Notes under the pieces: model-generated | What the model was told of the DNA's origin: nothing | Seen by the model: only the letters and a program-made list of their open reading frames with translations | The model's database searches: none | Shown: piece by piece, positions 8,948 to 16,332 of the stretch | Layout of the letters: each line of letters starts with the position of its first letter | How positions within the stretch are numbered: position 1 is the stretch's first letter | Assembly: GCF_037023725.1 (NCBI RefSeq) | Contig: NZ_CP146077.1 | Location: forward strand, 2,021,001 to 2,085,000 | Length of the DNA stretch: 64,000 bases | Direction of reading: 5' to 3' | From: Pseudomonas bubulae | Lineage (GTDB): Bacteria > Pseudomonadota > Gammaproteobacteria > Pseudomonadales > Pseudomonadaceae | Program-made: the position numbers and the translations under genes

Positions 8948-10156
8948 ATGACAACGGTGTGGCGCAACAGCGCTTGGGTTCTTCTTGGCAGTGCGCTCAT
9001 TCTGGCATTGTCGTTGGGTGTCAGGCATGGCTTCGGGTTGTTTCTGCCGCCCATGAGCGCGCAGTTTGGCTGGGGGCGCGAGGTGTTTGCATTTGCCATC
9101 GCCCTGCAAAATCTGATCTGGGGCTTGGCACAGCCCTTTACCGGGGCGTTGGCTGATCGCTTTGGCGCGGCGAAAGTGGTGATCGTTGGCGGCGTGCTGT
9201 ATGCCGTAGGGCTGTTGCTGATGGGGTTGGCAGACTCACCGCTGTCGCTGTCGTTGAGTGCGGGGTTGCTGATTGGTATCGGCCTGTCGGGCACATCGTT
9301 CTCGGTAATTCTGGGGGTGGTTGGCCGTGCCCTGCCTGCAGAAAAACGCAGCATGGGCATGGGCATCGCCAGTGCCGCAGGGTCTTTCGGTCAATTTGCC
9401 ATGTTACCCGGCACCCTGGGCCTTATTGGCTGGCTCGGCTGGTCGACGGCGCTTTTGGTGTTGGGCGTACTGGTAGCGATGATTGTGCCATTAGTGGGCA
9501 TGCTCAAGGATCGTCCGCTGCCAAGCCTGGGCGGTGAGCAAACCCTCAGGGAGGCCCTGCGTGAGGCCTGCTCGCATTCGGGCTTCTGGCTGCTGGCGTT
9601 GGGTTTTTTTGTTTGCGGCTTTCAGGTGGTGTTTATCGGTGTCCACCTGCCAGCCTATCTGGTGGATCAGCATTTGCCGGCGACAGTTGGCACCACGGTG
9701 CTGGCGCTGATCGGTCTGTTTAATATCTTCGGTACTTACACGGCTGGCTGGCTCGGCGGGCGCATGTCCAAGCCGCGCTTGCTGACGGCCTTGTACCTGG
9801 CGCGGGCGGTAGTGATCGTATTGTTTTTGTGGGCGCCGATCACACAACTCAGCGCTTACCTGTTTGGCATGGCCATGGGCTTTTTGTGGTTGTCGACGGT
9901 ACCGCTGACCAATGGCACGGTGGCGACCCTGTTTGGCGTGCGTAACCTGTCGATGCTGGGCGGGATCGTATTTCTCTTCCATCAGCTGGGGGCTTTTCTG
10001 GGCGGCTGGCTGGGTGGCGTGGTCTATGATCAGACAGGCAGCTATGATCTGATCTGGCAAGTCTCGATTTTGTTGAGCCTGTTGGCGGCTGCCTTGAACT
10101 GGCCCGTGCGCGAGCGCCCGGTGGCCCGTTTGCAGGCGCAAGGGAGTTTAGGATGA
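8948..10156 (+). CDS. MFS transporter
   Basis: A protein of 402 residues with about 12 hydrophobic segments. The motif A-like GALADRFGAAKVV lies between TM2 and TM3, followed by a central cytoplasmic loop. The ATG at 8948 is preceded by CCGGAG at good spacing. The frame stays open 99 bases upstream inside marR but without a better start. General resemblance is to the YbfB/oxalate-formate antiporter-like MFS groups; the substrate cannot be assigned. Control by the adjacent MarR suggests export of, or response to, a toxic or aromatic compound. Its stop overlaps the ATG of a 40-codon reading frame, so the two are probably translated together. Confidence 0.88.
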   Translation: MTTVWRNSAWVLLGSALILALSLGVRHGFGLFLPPMSAQFGWGREVFAFAIALQNLIWGLAQPFTGALADRFGAAKVVIVGGVLYAVGLLLMGLADSPLSLSLSAGLLIGIGLSGTSFSVILGVVGRALPAEKRSMGMGIASAAGSFGQFAMLPGTLGLIGWLGWSTALLVLGVLVAMIVPLVGMLKDRPLPSLGGEQTLREALREACSHSGFWLLALGFFVCGFQVVFIGVHLPAYLVDQHLPATVGTTVLALIGLFNIFGTYTAGWLGGRMSKPRLLTALYLARAVVIVLFLWAPITQLSAYLFGMAMGFLWLSTVPLTNGTVATLFGVRNLSMLGGIVFLFHQLGAFLGGWLGGVVYDQTGSYDLIWQVSILLSLLAAALNWPVRERPVARLQAQGSLG

Positions 10157-10275
10157 GTGCAAGCTGGATCTGGTTGGGTGCAGTCAGTGCCGGTGCCTTG
10201 TTGCTGGCTCTTGTCTGGTGGGGCTGGCATCAGGGTGGGCTGGCCTTGATGCAGTTGGGTATGGGTGCTTGCTAG
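10153..10275 (+). CDS. 40-residue single-span membrane peptide
   Basis: The ATG at 10153 overlaps the stop of the MFS gene as ATGA. The frame runs 40 codons to TAG, and GGAGTTTAGG lies just upstream. The translation starts MSASWIWLGAVSAGALLLALVWWGW and is one long hydrophobic stretch rich in Leu and Trp, followed by a short C-terminal tail ending in Cys. Its placement resembles that of small accessory subunits of transporters, but no family is recognised. The coupling, the ribosome-binding sequence and the membrane-like composition argue that it is real; codon conservation in relatives would decide. Confidence 0.6.
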   Translation: MSASWIWLGAVSAGALLLALVWWGWHQGGLALMQLGMGAC

Positions 10276-10326
10276 TGTAGCGGCGGATGAGTAAGTTCTG
10301 AGCTTGCCTCTTTCTCAAGGACACCG

Positions 10327-10881
10327 ATGATGCTTAAGCGCTGGATTGCGATGCCTGTATTGCTGTTGGCCTGCGCCGGTTCGGTCTGGGCGGCGGATTG
10401 CCCGCCTTTACTGGAGGGCTCGTTGCCCAAGTTGCGGGCCAAGGAATCGATTGATCTGTGCCAGCGCTTTGCCGGTAAACCGCTGTTGATCGTCAATACC
10501 GCGAGTTTTTGCGGATTTGCTCCGCAGTTCAAGGGGCTTGAGGCGTTGAACCAGCGCTACAAGGGCCAGGGGCTGGAGCTGATCGGCGTGCCTTCAGACG
10601 ACTTCAAGCAAGAGGCCAAGGATGGTGAGGAGACGGCAAAGGTCTGCTACGTCAATTACGGCGTGACCTTTACCATGATCGATCCTCAGCATGTGCGCGG
10701 GCCTGATGCCGCGCACCTGTTCAAGGTACTGGCCGAGCAGAGTAACGCGCCGAAGTGGAACTTCTACAAGTATGTGGTGGATCGCCAGGGCAATGTGATT
10801 GCCAGCTTCTCCAGTTTAACCAAGCCCGACAGTCCTGAATTGATCGAGGCCATCGACAAGGCCATTGCTTCAAGGCCTTGA
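10327..10881 (+). CDS. Glutathione peroxidase family protein, exported
   Basis: A protein of 184 residues. It has a cleavable signal peptide (residues 1-22, ending SVWA), then the GPx fold with [11 protein letters not shown], where Cys62 is the peroxidatic residue, and the conserved WNFYKYVVD motif. It uses cysteine, not selenocysteine. The family reduces hydroperoxides with thiols such as thioredoxin or glutathione. The signal peptide would place this one in the periplasm, unlike the usual cytoplasmic BtuE-type enzymes. The start ATG has AAGGACACC upstream. Transcription ends at a long hairpin 13 bases after the stop. Confidence 0.9.
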   Translation: MMLKRWIAMPVLLLACAGSVWAADCPPLLEGSLPKLRAKESIDLCQRFAGKPLLIVNTASFCGFAPQFKGLEALNQRYKGQGLELIGVPSDDFKQEAKDGEETAKVCYVNYGVTFTMIDPQHVRGPDAAHLFKVLAEQSNAPKWNFYKYVVDRQGNVIASFSSLTKPDSPELIEAIDKAIASRP

Positions 10882-10893
10882 ATCGAAGCCATT

Positions 10894-10932
10894 AAAAATC
10901 CCCGCCTCGGTAACGAGAGCGGGGATTTTTTT
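10894..10932. terminator. Bidirectional intrinsic terminator
   Basis: A stem of AAAATCCCCGC with GCGGGGATTTT is extended by CTCG/CGAG around a GTAA tetraloop, with T-runs on both sides. It lies between the convergent glutathione peroxidase and FadL-type genes. Confidence 0.9.
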
Positions 10933-10967
10933 GATTCAGCTGGCGAGGGGATTACCCTCGCGGAGAA

Positions 10968-12269
10968 TCAGAACTTGTAGGTTGCACCTACAGCAAAACC
11001 GTTAGCACTGTTTTCATATTTGGAGCTGTAGTAACTACCGATCTGAGGTTTGGCGTCATCAACCTTGACGGACTCTTCCTTGAGGTAGGAATAAGCCACG
11101 TCAATGTTCAGGTTGTCATTGACGGCATAACCGGCACCCAAGCTGAAAATTGTACGGTCGCCGGTAGGGATACGTGGCGAGCGATTTTCATTGTTGGTAG
11201 GCGACTGGTCCCAGGTCAGACCGGTACGCAGTACCCACTGCTTGTTCAACTGGTACGAAGTACCGATGGCGTATGCCCAGGTATCGTGCCAGTTCTGCTC
11301 TTCCTTGATGGTGCTGAACAGTGCGGGCGATGCGGCGCCGCCGGCAGCGGCAGTTACGCCTTCGTTCTCTACGGTGATGTCTTTCAGGCGGCTCCAGCGA
11401 GTCCAGGTAGTACCTGCATAAACCTTCCACGCGTCATTGATTTCTTGTGTAACCGACAGGTCCCAGGATTCAGGGGTGTCGATTTTCAGCGAGGCGTCAT
11501 AACGGTTGCTTTTCAGGCGGGCAGCCGTGAACGGGTCGCTGCTGGCCGTGACGTTAGTGTGGCCTTCGAGCTTGTATTTAACCTTGGAGTGGTAAGTCAA
11601 ACCAACGCGAGTGGTATCGGTAGCCTGTACCAATACACCAACGTTAAAGCCCAGAGCGGTATCGTCGCCCTTGATTTTTACATTGCTGTCGCCTGCCCCG
11701 GCCAGTGGGTTCGGGGTCAGTCTGACTTCGGACTCGAGTGTACCGGCGATGCGGTTAATGGTCGGGCCAAAGCCGATCGATACCTTGTCGTTGAATGCAT
11801 AGCTGACGGTAGGTTGCAGGGTTACAACTTTTACTTCGCTTTTGCTGCCGAAGCCGCGGCCCTGGAAGCTGCTTTCGTAGTCGGTCACAAGGCCGAACGG
11901 AGCATAAACACCGAAGCCTACGGCCCACTCGTCATTGAGCTTGTTGGTGTAAAAGCCCATAGGGACGGCAGTAAATGGAACCATGTCGCCTTTATTGGTA
12001 CCCGAGATGCTGCCACGGGCATCCTTGATATCGGTCGAAGCATCAATAACAGCGATACCGCCTGTTACTTGCTGGCCGCTGAGGCGGGACATACCGGCAG
12101 GGTTACCGAAAACGGTACTTGCATCGTCGGCAGAAGATGAACGACCTGCGAAGCCGGTCCCCATACCGCTGACGCTTTGTTCGTTGAGTGCGAAGCCGCT
12201 AGCGAAAATCTGGCTGGAAGCCAAAGTGACGGCGAGGCCAAGTGTGGTCTTGAGCATTACTTTTTTCAT
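10968..12269 (-). CDS. FadL/OmpP1/TodX family outer-membrane channel
   Basis: A protein of 433 residues. It has a signal peptide (MKKVMLKTTLGLAVTLASS...), the mature N-terminal block SGFALNEQSVSGMGTGFAG and a C-terminal beta strand ending in YKF, as in outer-membrane beta barrels. The NPAGM motif near the start is diagnostic of the FadL family, which moves long-chain fatty acids or other hydrophobic compounds through the outer membrane by lateral diffusion. AGGAG precedes the ATG. It stands alone and converges on the glutathione peroxidase gene. The exact ligand is not readable; a fatty-acid role is most likely in Pseudomonas. Confidence 0.9.
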   Translation of the reverse strand: MKKVMLKTTLGLAVTLASSQIFASGFALNEQSVSGMGTGFAGRSSSADDASTVFGNPAGMSRLSGQQVTGGIAVIDASTDIKDARGSISGTNKGDMVPFTAVPMGFYTNKLNDEWAVGFGVYAPFGLVTDYESSFQGRGFGSKSEVKVVTLQPTVSYAFNDKVSIGFGPTINRIAGTLESEVRLTPNPLAGAGDSNVKIKGDDTALGFNVGVLVQATDTTRVGLTYHSKVKYKLEGHTNVTASSDPFTAARLKSNRYDASLKIDTPESWDLSVTQEINDAWKVYAGTTWTRWSRLKDITVENEGVTAAAGGAASPALFSTIKEEQNWHDTWAYAIGTSYQLNKQWVLRTGLTWDQSPTNNENRSPRIPTGDRTIFSLGAGYAVNDNLNIDVAYSYLKEESVKVDDAKPQIGSYYSSKYENSANGFAVGATYKF

Positions 12270-12415
12270 TATTAGAACTCCTTATGATCACCGGACGAAA
12301 ACTACCAACATTTTTGTGGTTGCGCTATAGGCTAAATCGAAGAAGATAGCGATGTTTTGTAGGACAATCCGACCGGTTTTAAATCATTTACACGTTGTTA
12401 TAGTAGGTGGGAATC

Positions 12416-12895
12416 TCAAGCAATCTGGTTGAGAGGTGAGACGCAGCTGTGCCAGGCGTGGGCAAAATCGCGCAAACGTCCATGTGGTTCAAAGGCTTGG
12501 CGCCAGATCCTTGCCATGCCCAATAAATCGTCAGCCGCGGGGACAACGACTTTGTGTTGCTCTATCAACAGCCAGGCAATGGCGGTGGCGTAGCGCAAAT
12601 TAACCGTGAGCTCGATATGAGGGCTGCACAAAAACGCATGCTGACTGGCCAGCCCGCGAACCAGGCTCGCCAGATCCGGGTCGTGGGCCAGGTATTGGTC
12701 CCACAGGTCCGCATGGCGTATCTCACGTATGCAATAAAGGCCGTGACCGTGGCGATCGTGCAGGGCCGAGCCCAGGTGCGACTGGCTGACCGCAATACCT
12801 AGCAACAAAGCTTCTGCATCCGGGTTGTCTTGCCCCAGATACAGAAGCGTTGGCCGGATCACGTAATGGCTCAACTCTCTGGCAGCGATACCCAT
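12416..12895 (-). CDS. Uncharacterised protein, phage transglycosylase-like
   Basis: A protein of 159 residues from the ATG at 12895, which has GAGGA closely upstream; a start at 12979 is possible but lacks one. No signal peptide or membrane segment is present. The run LLLGIAVSQSHLGSAL, followed by GLYCIREIRHADLWDQYL and NLRYATAIAWLL, has the spacing of phage-encoded lytic/structural proteins, in which a Glu-Ser pair near the first helix is catalytic. Here that position reads SQSH, so the catalytic Glu seems replaced and the protein may not be an enzyme. The resemblance is by eye only. It stands alone between the FadL-type gene and a 74-residue unknown. Confidence 0.65.
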   Translation of the reverse strand: MGIAARELSHYVIRPTLLYLGQDNPDAEALLLGIAVSQSHLGSALHDRHGHGLYCIREIRHADLWDQYLAHDPDLASLVRGLASQHAFLCSPHIELTVNLRYATAIAWLLIEQHKVVVPAADDLLGMARIWRQAFEPHGRLRDFAHAWHSCVSPLNQIA

Positions 12896-13110
12896 AAAGT
12901 CCTCGAGGCCTGAAAATGACCAGCGAGGCCCATGCGCTTGGCAGCAGTGGATCGGAAGGGGTCGCTGGAAGCGGATCATGCCGCTTGAGTTGAAGTGTAG
13001 TGTCAGATTCTCGCTGTAAAGTTATGTTTTTAAAACATTTAAAGCTTCGGTCAGCGGGCTATATATCCGCAAGTAATTAAACAATGCCGGATATTTCTTA
13101 AAGTGCAGGC

Positions 13111-13141
13111 AATAAAAAGCCCTGCTAATCAGGCAGGGCTT
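13111..13141 (-). terminator. Intrinsic terminator of the 74-residue gene
   Basis: AAGCCCTGC pairs with GCAGGGCTT around a seven-base loop. Read on the minus strand it is followed by TTTTTATT, 21 bases after the stop of the gene ending at 13162. Confidence 0.85.
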
Positions 13142-13161
13142 GATGTGTAGCGCTCAAGCTG

Positions 13162-13386
13162 TCAGGCAATCAGGGCCTGACGGGTACGCTCGATCACAGC
13201 TTGCAGAGGTTCTGCGCTGGAATACTGGTCGGGGTACAGGCGTTCGCTGTGACGGGCAATACCGTGTTCGTTGACCAGGGTGAAACTGAAGCATCCTTTG
13301 CGAGCGGCCATAATCAGGCAGTTCATTGGGGCAAAGGCGTTGGTTAGGGTGCGAATGGCATCCTGAGTATGGATTTGAGTAGACAT
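13162..13386 (-). CDS. Small conserved-type unknown, DUF1652-like layout
   Basis: A protein of 74 residues with no signal peptide or membrane segment. The pattern AIRTLTNAFAPMNCLI, a central beta-rich part and a C-terminal LQAVIERTRQAL helix resembles the layout of the small DUF1652 proteins found in many Pseudomonas. The sequence match is loose and the function is unknown. AGGAACACC lies 12 bases before the ATG, and an intrinsic terminator follows, so it is probably a monocistronic gene. No partner gene is adjacent. Confidence 0.6.
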   Translation of the reverse strand: MSTQIHTQDAIRTLTNAFAPMNCLIMAARKGCFSFTLVNEHGIARHSERLYPDQYSSAEPLQAVIERTRQALIA

Positions 13387-14233
13387 AGTTATTAGGTGTT
13401 CCTACAAATGACACGGAATCTGATCCGTGCTGCGTTAAAACGTTCCAGTGACGTCGAGCCATTCTTTGGCTGGACGAAGAACCTGACTGGAACAAAGCCG
13501 CCAGTTGGAGCGCATTAAGTATGTGGCGCTTGGGCTGGCAGGTAGGTACTTAGGAGGGCAGGCAGTCACAACAGGAGCTAAGGTTCCGTGCTCCGGGTGA
13601 AGATCCTGATCAATTTGCAGGTTGGTTCGGTCAGAGTAAAAGAACTTCGCGATACCCTGTGCGTTTGTGCAGAGGCCGTATCGTCGCAAGATTTACCTGG
13701 AAACCATCGAGGGGGTCGATCCCGTTTGTTCAGCTTACGTTCGCTTTTTGCGAGGTGCTGGAGGGATTTGTTCGGCCCGAATTGACTTTCAGCTTGGTAC
13801 TAACGCTGCGGATACTAACGGGTTGAATTTTTAAACGCAAGTATGCTAGCAAAAATACTTTATGTGGCCATGCCGCAACCTCAGGTTGGCGTGTGGCGCT
13901 GACTAGTACATTTCAGCGGTTTCGCCAGTAGCGCGGTGTGTGTGTTCTGTCGGCAACAAGCCCCTTGAATGAAGCGCCGCAGCGGTGCGTCAGCGTGCAA
14001 GCCGTGCCCGGTAAAGGCCCGATTTTTTGCTCTGAATGTGAGCTTGTGCACATTAACAGTGCTGGTGGCAAAATCAGCGCAGATACCCGTGTTTTGCTCT
14101 TGCTAGCCTGCCTTGTAAATTTAAGTCAATGAAAAACATCGTTTTTTTTAATTGGTGAAAAAATCGACAGTTTGACCTGAGGCCGCGCGGGGTGGGCGTT
14201 TGCGGGGGTTAAAGCAAGGTTGTCCACTGACTT

Positions 14234-14252
14234 ATCCACAGGATCTGTGGAT
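14234..14252. promoter_or_regulatory. DnaA-box-like inverted repeat
   Basis: ATCCACAG and CTGTGGAT form a perfect inverted repeat around GAT. The left half is part of TTATCCACA (14232-14240 region), identical to the strong DnaA-box consensus. It lies about 110 bases before the Sel1-like gene and may be a DnaA-responsive site. Confidence 0.5.
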
Positions 14253-14264
14253 TGTCCAAAGCGC

Positions 14265-14278
14265 TTGCTCTAGATCAA
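14265..14278. promoter_or_regulatory. Possible Anr/FNR-type site
   Basis: TTGCTCTAGATCAA differs by one base from the consensus TTGAT-N4-ATCAA. It lies 80 bases before the ATG at 14359. One such match can occur by chance. Confidence 0.35.
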
Positions 14279-14358
14279 GGGTATCGACTTTTTTGGGCTT
14301 TACCCGGACGAAAAAAGGAGTAGAGTGGCGCGCCTTCTGTTCTGCCCTACAGTGTCGT

Positions 14359-14682
14359 ATGAAGTTCCGCACCGCTACTTCCTCTGTTGCTCGTCCCAAT
14401 ACATCCACTGAAGCACCCAAACGCTTTTCTTTGCGGGTCGCGATCTGGCTGCTGGATAACCCGCGCCTGAGCGCCAGCCCCAGCGTCAAACACGTTGCCG
14501 GTCATTTGCTCAAGCAACCTGCCCGCCAGGGCGTGGTGCTGGCGCAAAGCCGTTTGGGCCAGTTGATGTGCCGTGAATGCGGCAGCGCCCGCGATCAGCG
14601 CATTGGCCACGAACTGTTGCGTCAGGCCGCTCGCGCCGGTGATCGTCTGGCCCAGCAGGAATTGAACAAGACCCAAGACTGA
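14359..14682 (+). CDS. Small Sel1/TPR-like repeat protein
   Basis: A protein of 107 residues from the ATG at 14359. The frame is open further upstream, but that part reads through the regulatory region and looks non-coding. After a Ser/Thr-rich N-terminus, the segment SLRVAIWLLDNPRLSASPSVKHVAGHLLKQ and the segment GHELLRQAARAGDRLAQQEL have the alternating small/large helical pattern of Sel1 repeats (AxxGxxxAQ). Sel1-type proteins usually act as protein-binding adaptors. No signal peptide is evident. It precedes rmuC by 58 bases on the same strand, and similar pairs are familiar in Pseudomonas. The function is unknown. Confidence 0.7.
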   Translation: MKFRTATSSVARPNTSTEAPKRFSLRVAIWLLDNPRLSASPSVKHVAGHLLKQPARQGVVLAQSRLGQLMCRECGSARDQRIGHELLRQAARAGDRLAQQELNKTQD

Positions 14683-14740
14683 GCTGTCTTCGGCGCGGCC
14701 TGTTGGTTAACCTTGTTCTTTTACCTCGTGCGGAGGGTTT

Positions 14741-16219
14741 ATGGCCCTGGATCTAAGCAGCCTGTTGCTTGGCCTGGCAGCAGCGGGCGTGCCGTTGCTG
14801 GCGTTAATCTGGCAGTTGCAACGCAAACTCGGCAGCCATCCCGCTGAGCTGGCGTTGCTCAACGAGCGTTTGAATACGGCGCAGTTGGCCCAGGAAGGTC
14901 TGGGCGCCCAGCTGGATGCCTGTCGCGACGAGGTCAGTGACCTGGGTCAGGCCAATGCCGCCAAGCAGGCCGAGCTGGCAGCATTGAGCCGCGAAGTAGA
15001 GCTCTTGCAGGTGGAGCGCGACAATGGGCGCGACGCCGCCCATGCCTGGAACCTGGAGCGCAACCAGAAAGAAGTCGAACTGCGGCGCCTGGATGCCCAT
15101 GCGTCTGGGCTGGCTGCAGAGTTGCGTGAACAGCAAGACAGCCATCAGCAACGACTGAACGACCTGCAGGGTTCCCGGGACGAGCTGCGGGCCCAGTTTG
15201 CCGAGCTGGCGGGCAAGATCTTTGATGAGCGCGAGCAGCGTTTCGCCGAAACCAGCAATGAGCGCCTCGGGCAGTTGCTCGATCCGCTTAAAGAACGCAT
15301 TCAGTCGTTTGAAAAGCGCGTCGAAGAAAGCTATCAGCAGGAATCGCGGGAGCGCTTTTCCCTCGGCAAAGAACTGGAGCGCCTGCAACAGTTGAATTTG
15401 CGCCTGAGCGATGAGGCGACCAACCTGACTCGCGCCCTCAAAGGCCAGAAGACCCAGGGTAACTGGGGTGAGTTGATTCTGGAGCGGGTGCTGGAGCACG
15501 CGGGGCTTGAGAAGGGCCGCGAGTACCAGACTCAGGTCAGCCTCAAGGGGCCGGACGGAGAGCGTTTCCAGCCAGACGTATTGATCATGTTGCCCGGTGA
15601 CAAGCAGGTGGTGGTCGACTCCAAGGTCAGCCTGACGGCTTATCAGCAATATGTGGGGGCTGACGACGACGTGATCGGGCAGGCGGCGCTCAAGCAGCAT
15701 GTGCTATCGCTGCGCAATCATGTGAAAGGGTTGGCCAGCAAGGACTACAAGCGTCTGGAGGGGTTGCACAGCCTGGATTTCGTGTTGTTGTTCGTGCCCA
15801 TCGAAGCGGCTTTTTCGGCGGCGTTGCAGGCCGAGCCCAACTTGTTTCAGGAAGCATTTGATCGTCATATCGTGATCGTCAGCCCAACCACGCTGCTGGC
15901 CACCTTGCGGGTAATCGACAGCCTCTGGAAACAGGAGCGCCAAGGCCAGAACGCCCGCGAAATTGCCGAGCGTGCCGGTTGGCTGTACGACAAGTTTGTT
16001 TTGTTTATTCAGGATCTGGATGAAGTGGGCAATCGCCTGCAGCAGCTGGACAAGGCCTACAGCTCAGCTCGTAATAAGCTGACGGAAGGCCGCGGCAATC
16101 TGGTCAGCCGCAGCGAACAGCTCAAGCTGCTGGGGGCCCGGGCCAGCAAGAGCCTGCCAGCCGACCTGCTGGAGCGGGCCATGACCGACGAAGAGGGTGT
16201 CGCCCACCCGGCGGAATAA
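14741..16219 (+). CDS. rmuC: DNA recombination protein RmuC
   Basis: A protein of 492 residues. It has one N-terminal hydrophobic segment (residues 3-20), a long coiled coil to about residue 210, and the RmuC core with LKGQKTQGNWGELILERVLE and VVDSKVSLTAY, a PD-(D/E)xK-like nuclease motif. RmuC limits recombination between short inverted repeats and is thought to be a membrane-anchored nuclease or nuclease regulator. The ATG is preceded by GGAGGG. It converges with the sensor-kinase gene, and a REP pair separates them. Confidence 0.93.
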   Translation: MALDLSSLLLGLAAAGVPLLALIWQLQRKLGSHPAELALLNERLNTAQLAQEGLGAQLDACRDEVSDLGQANAAKQAELAALSREVELLQVERDNGRDAAHAWNLERNQKEVELRRLDAHASGLAAELREQQDSHQQRLNDLQGSRDELRAQFAELAGKIFDEREQRFAETSNERLGQLLDPLKERIQSFEKRVEESYQQESRERFSLGKELERLQQLNLRLSDEATNLTRALKGQKTQGNWGELILERVLEHAGLEKGREYQTQVSLKGPDGERFQPDVLIMLPGDKQVVVDSKVSLTAYQQYVGADDDVIGQAALKQHVLSLRNHVKGLASKDYKRLEGLHSLDFVLLFVPIEAAFSAALQAEPNLFQEAFDRHIVIVSPTTLLATLRVIDSLWKQERQGQNAREIAERAGWLYDKFVLFIQDLDEVGNRLQQLDKAYSSARNKLTEGRGNLVSRSEQLKLLGARASKSLPADLLERAMTDEEGVAHPAE

Positions 16220-16236
16220 GCGGTGTGCAAGGCTTT

Positions 16237-16321
16237 GTGGGGGCGGGCTTGCTGCGATGGCATCAACCAGGCTCTGCAAGTAAACCGAGTTGGCACTATC
16301 GCGAGCAAGCCCGCTCCCACA
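16237..16321. repeat. REP pair between rmuC and the sensor kinase gene
   Basis: GTGGGGGCGGGCTTGCTGCGA on the left and TCGCGAGCAAGCCCGCTCCCAC on the right form an inverted pair around about 40 bases. It lies between two convergent genes. Confidence 0.88.
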
Positions 16322-16332
16322 AGGGCGCTCAG

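Larger units (their letters stand above)
13387..14358. other. Gene-poor interval of about 970 bases
   Basis: No reading frame here has both a good start and protein-like composition; the candidates at 13588-13785 and 13938-14132 (+) look random. The left part must hold the promoter of the minus-strand 74-residue gene. The right part is AT-rich around 14120-14170 and then carries an ATCCACAG/CTGTGGAT inverted repeat and an Anr-like site before the 14359 gene. A direct repeat TACTAACG occurs at about 13799 and 13815. A small RNA is possible but no terminator hairpin was found to support one. Confidence 0.5.

Noticed and set aside
13588..14132. Short plus-strand frames at 13588-13785 and 13938-14132
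   Set aside because: No ribosome-binding site, low-complexity-free random composition, and no family resemblance.
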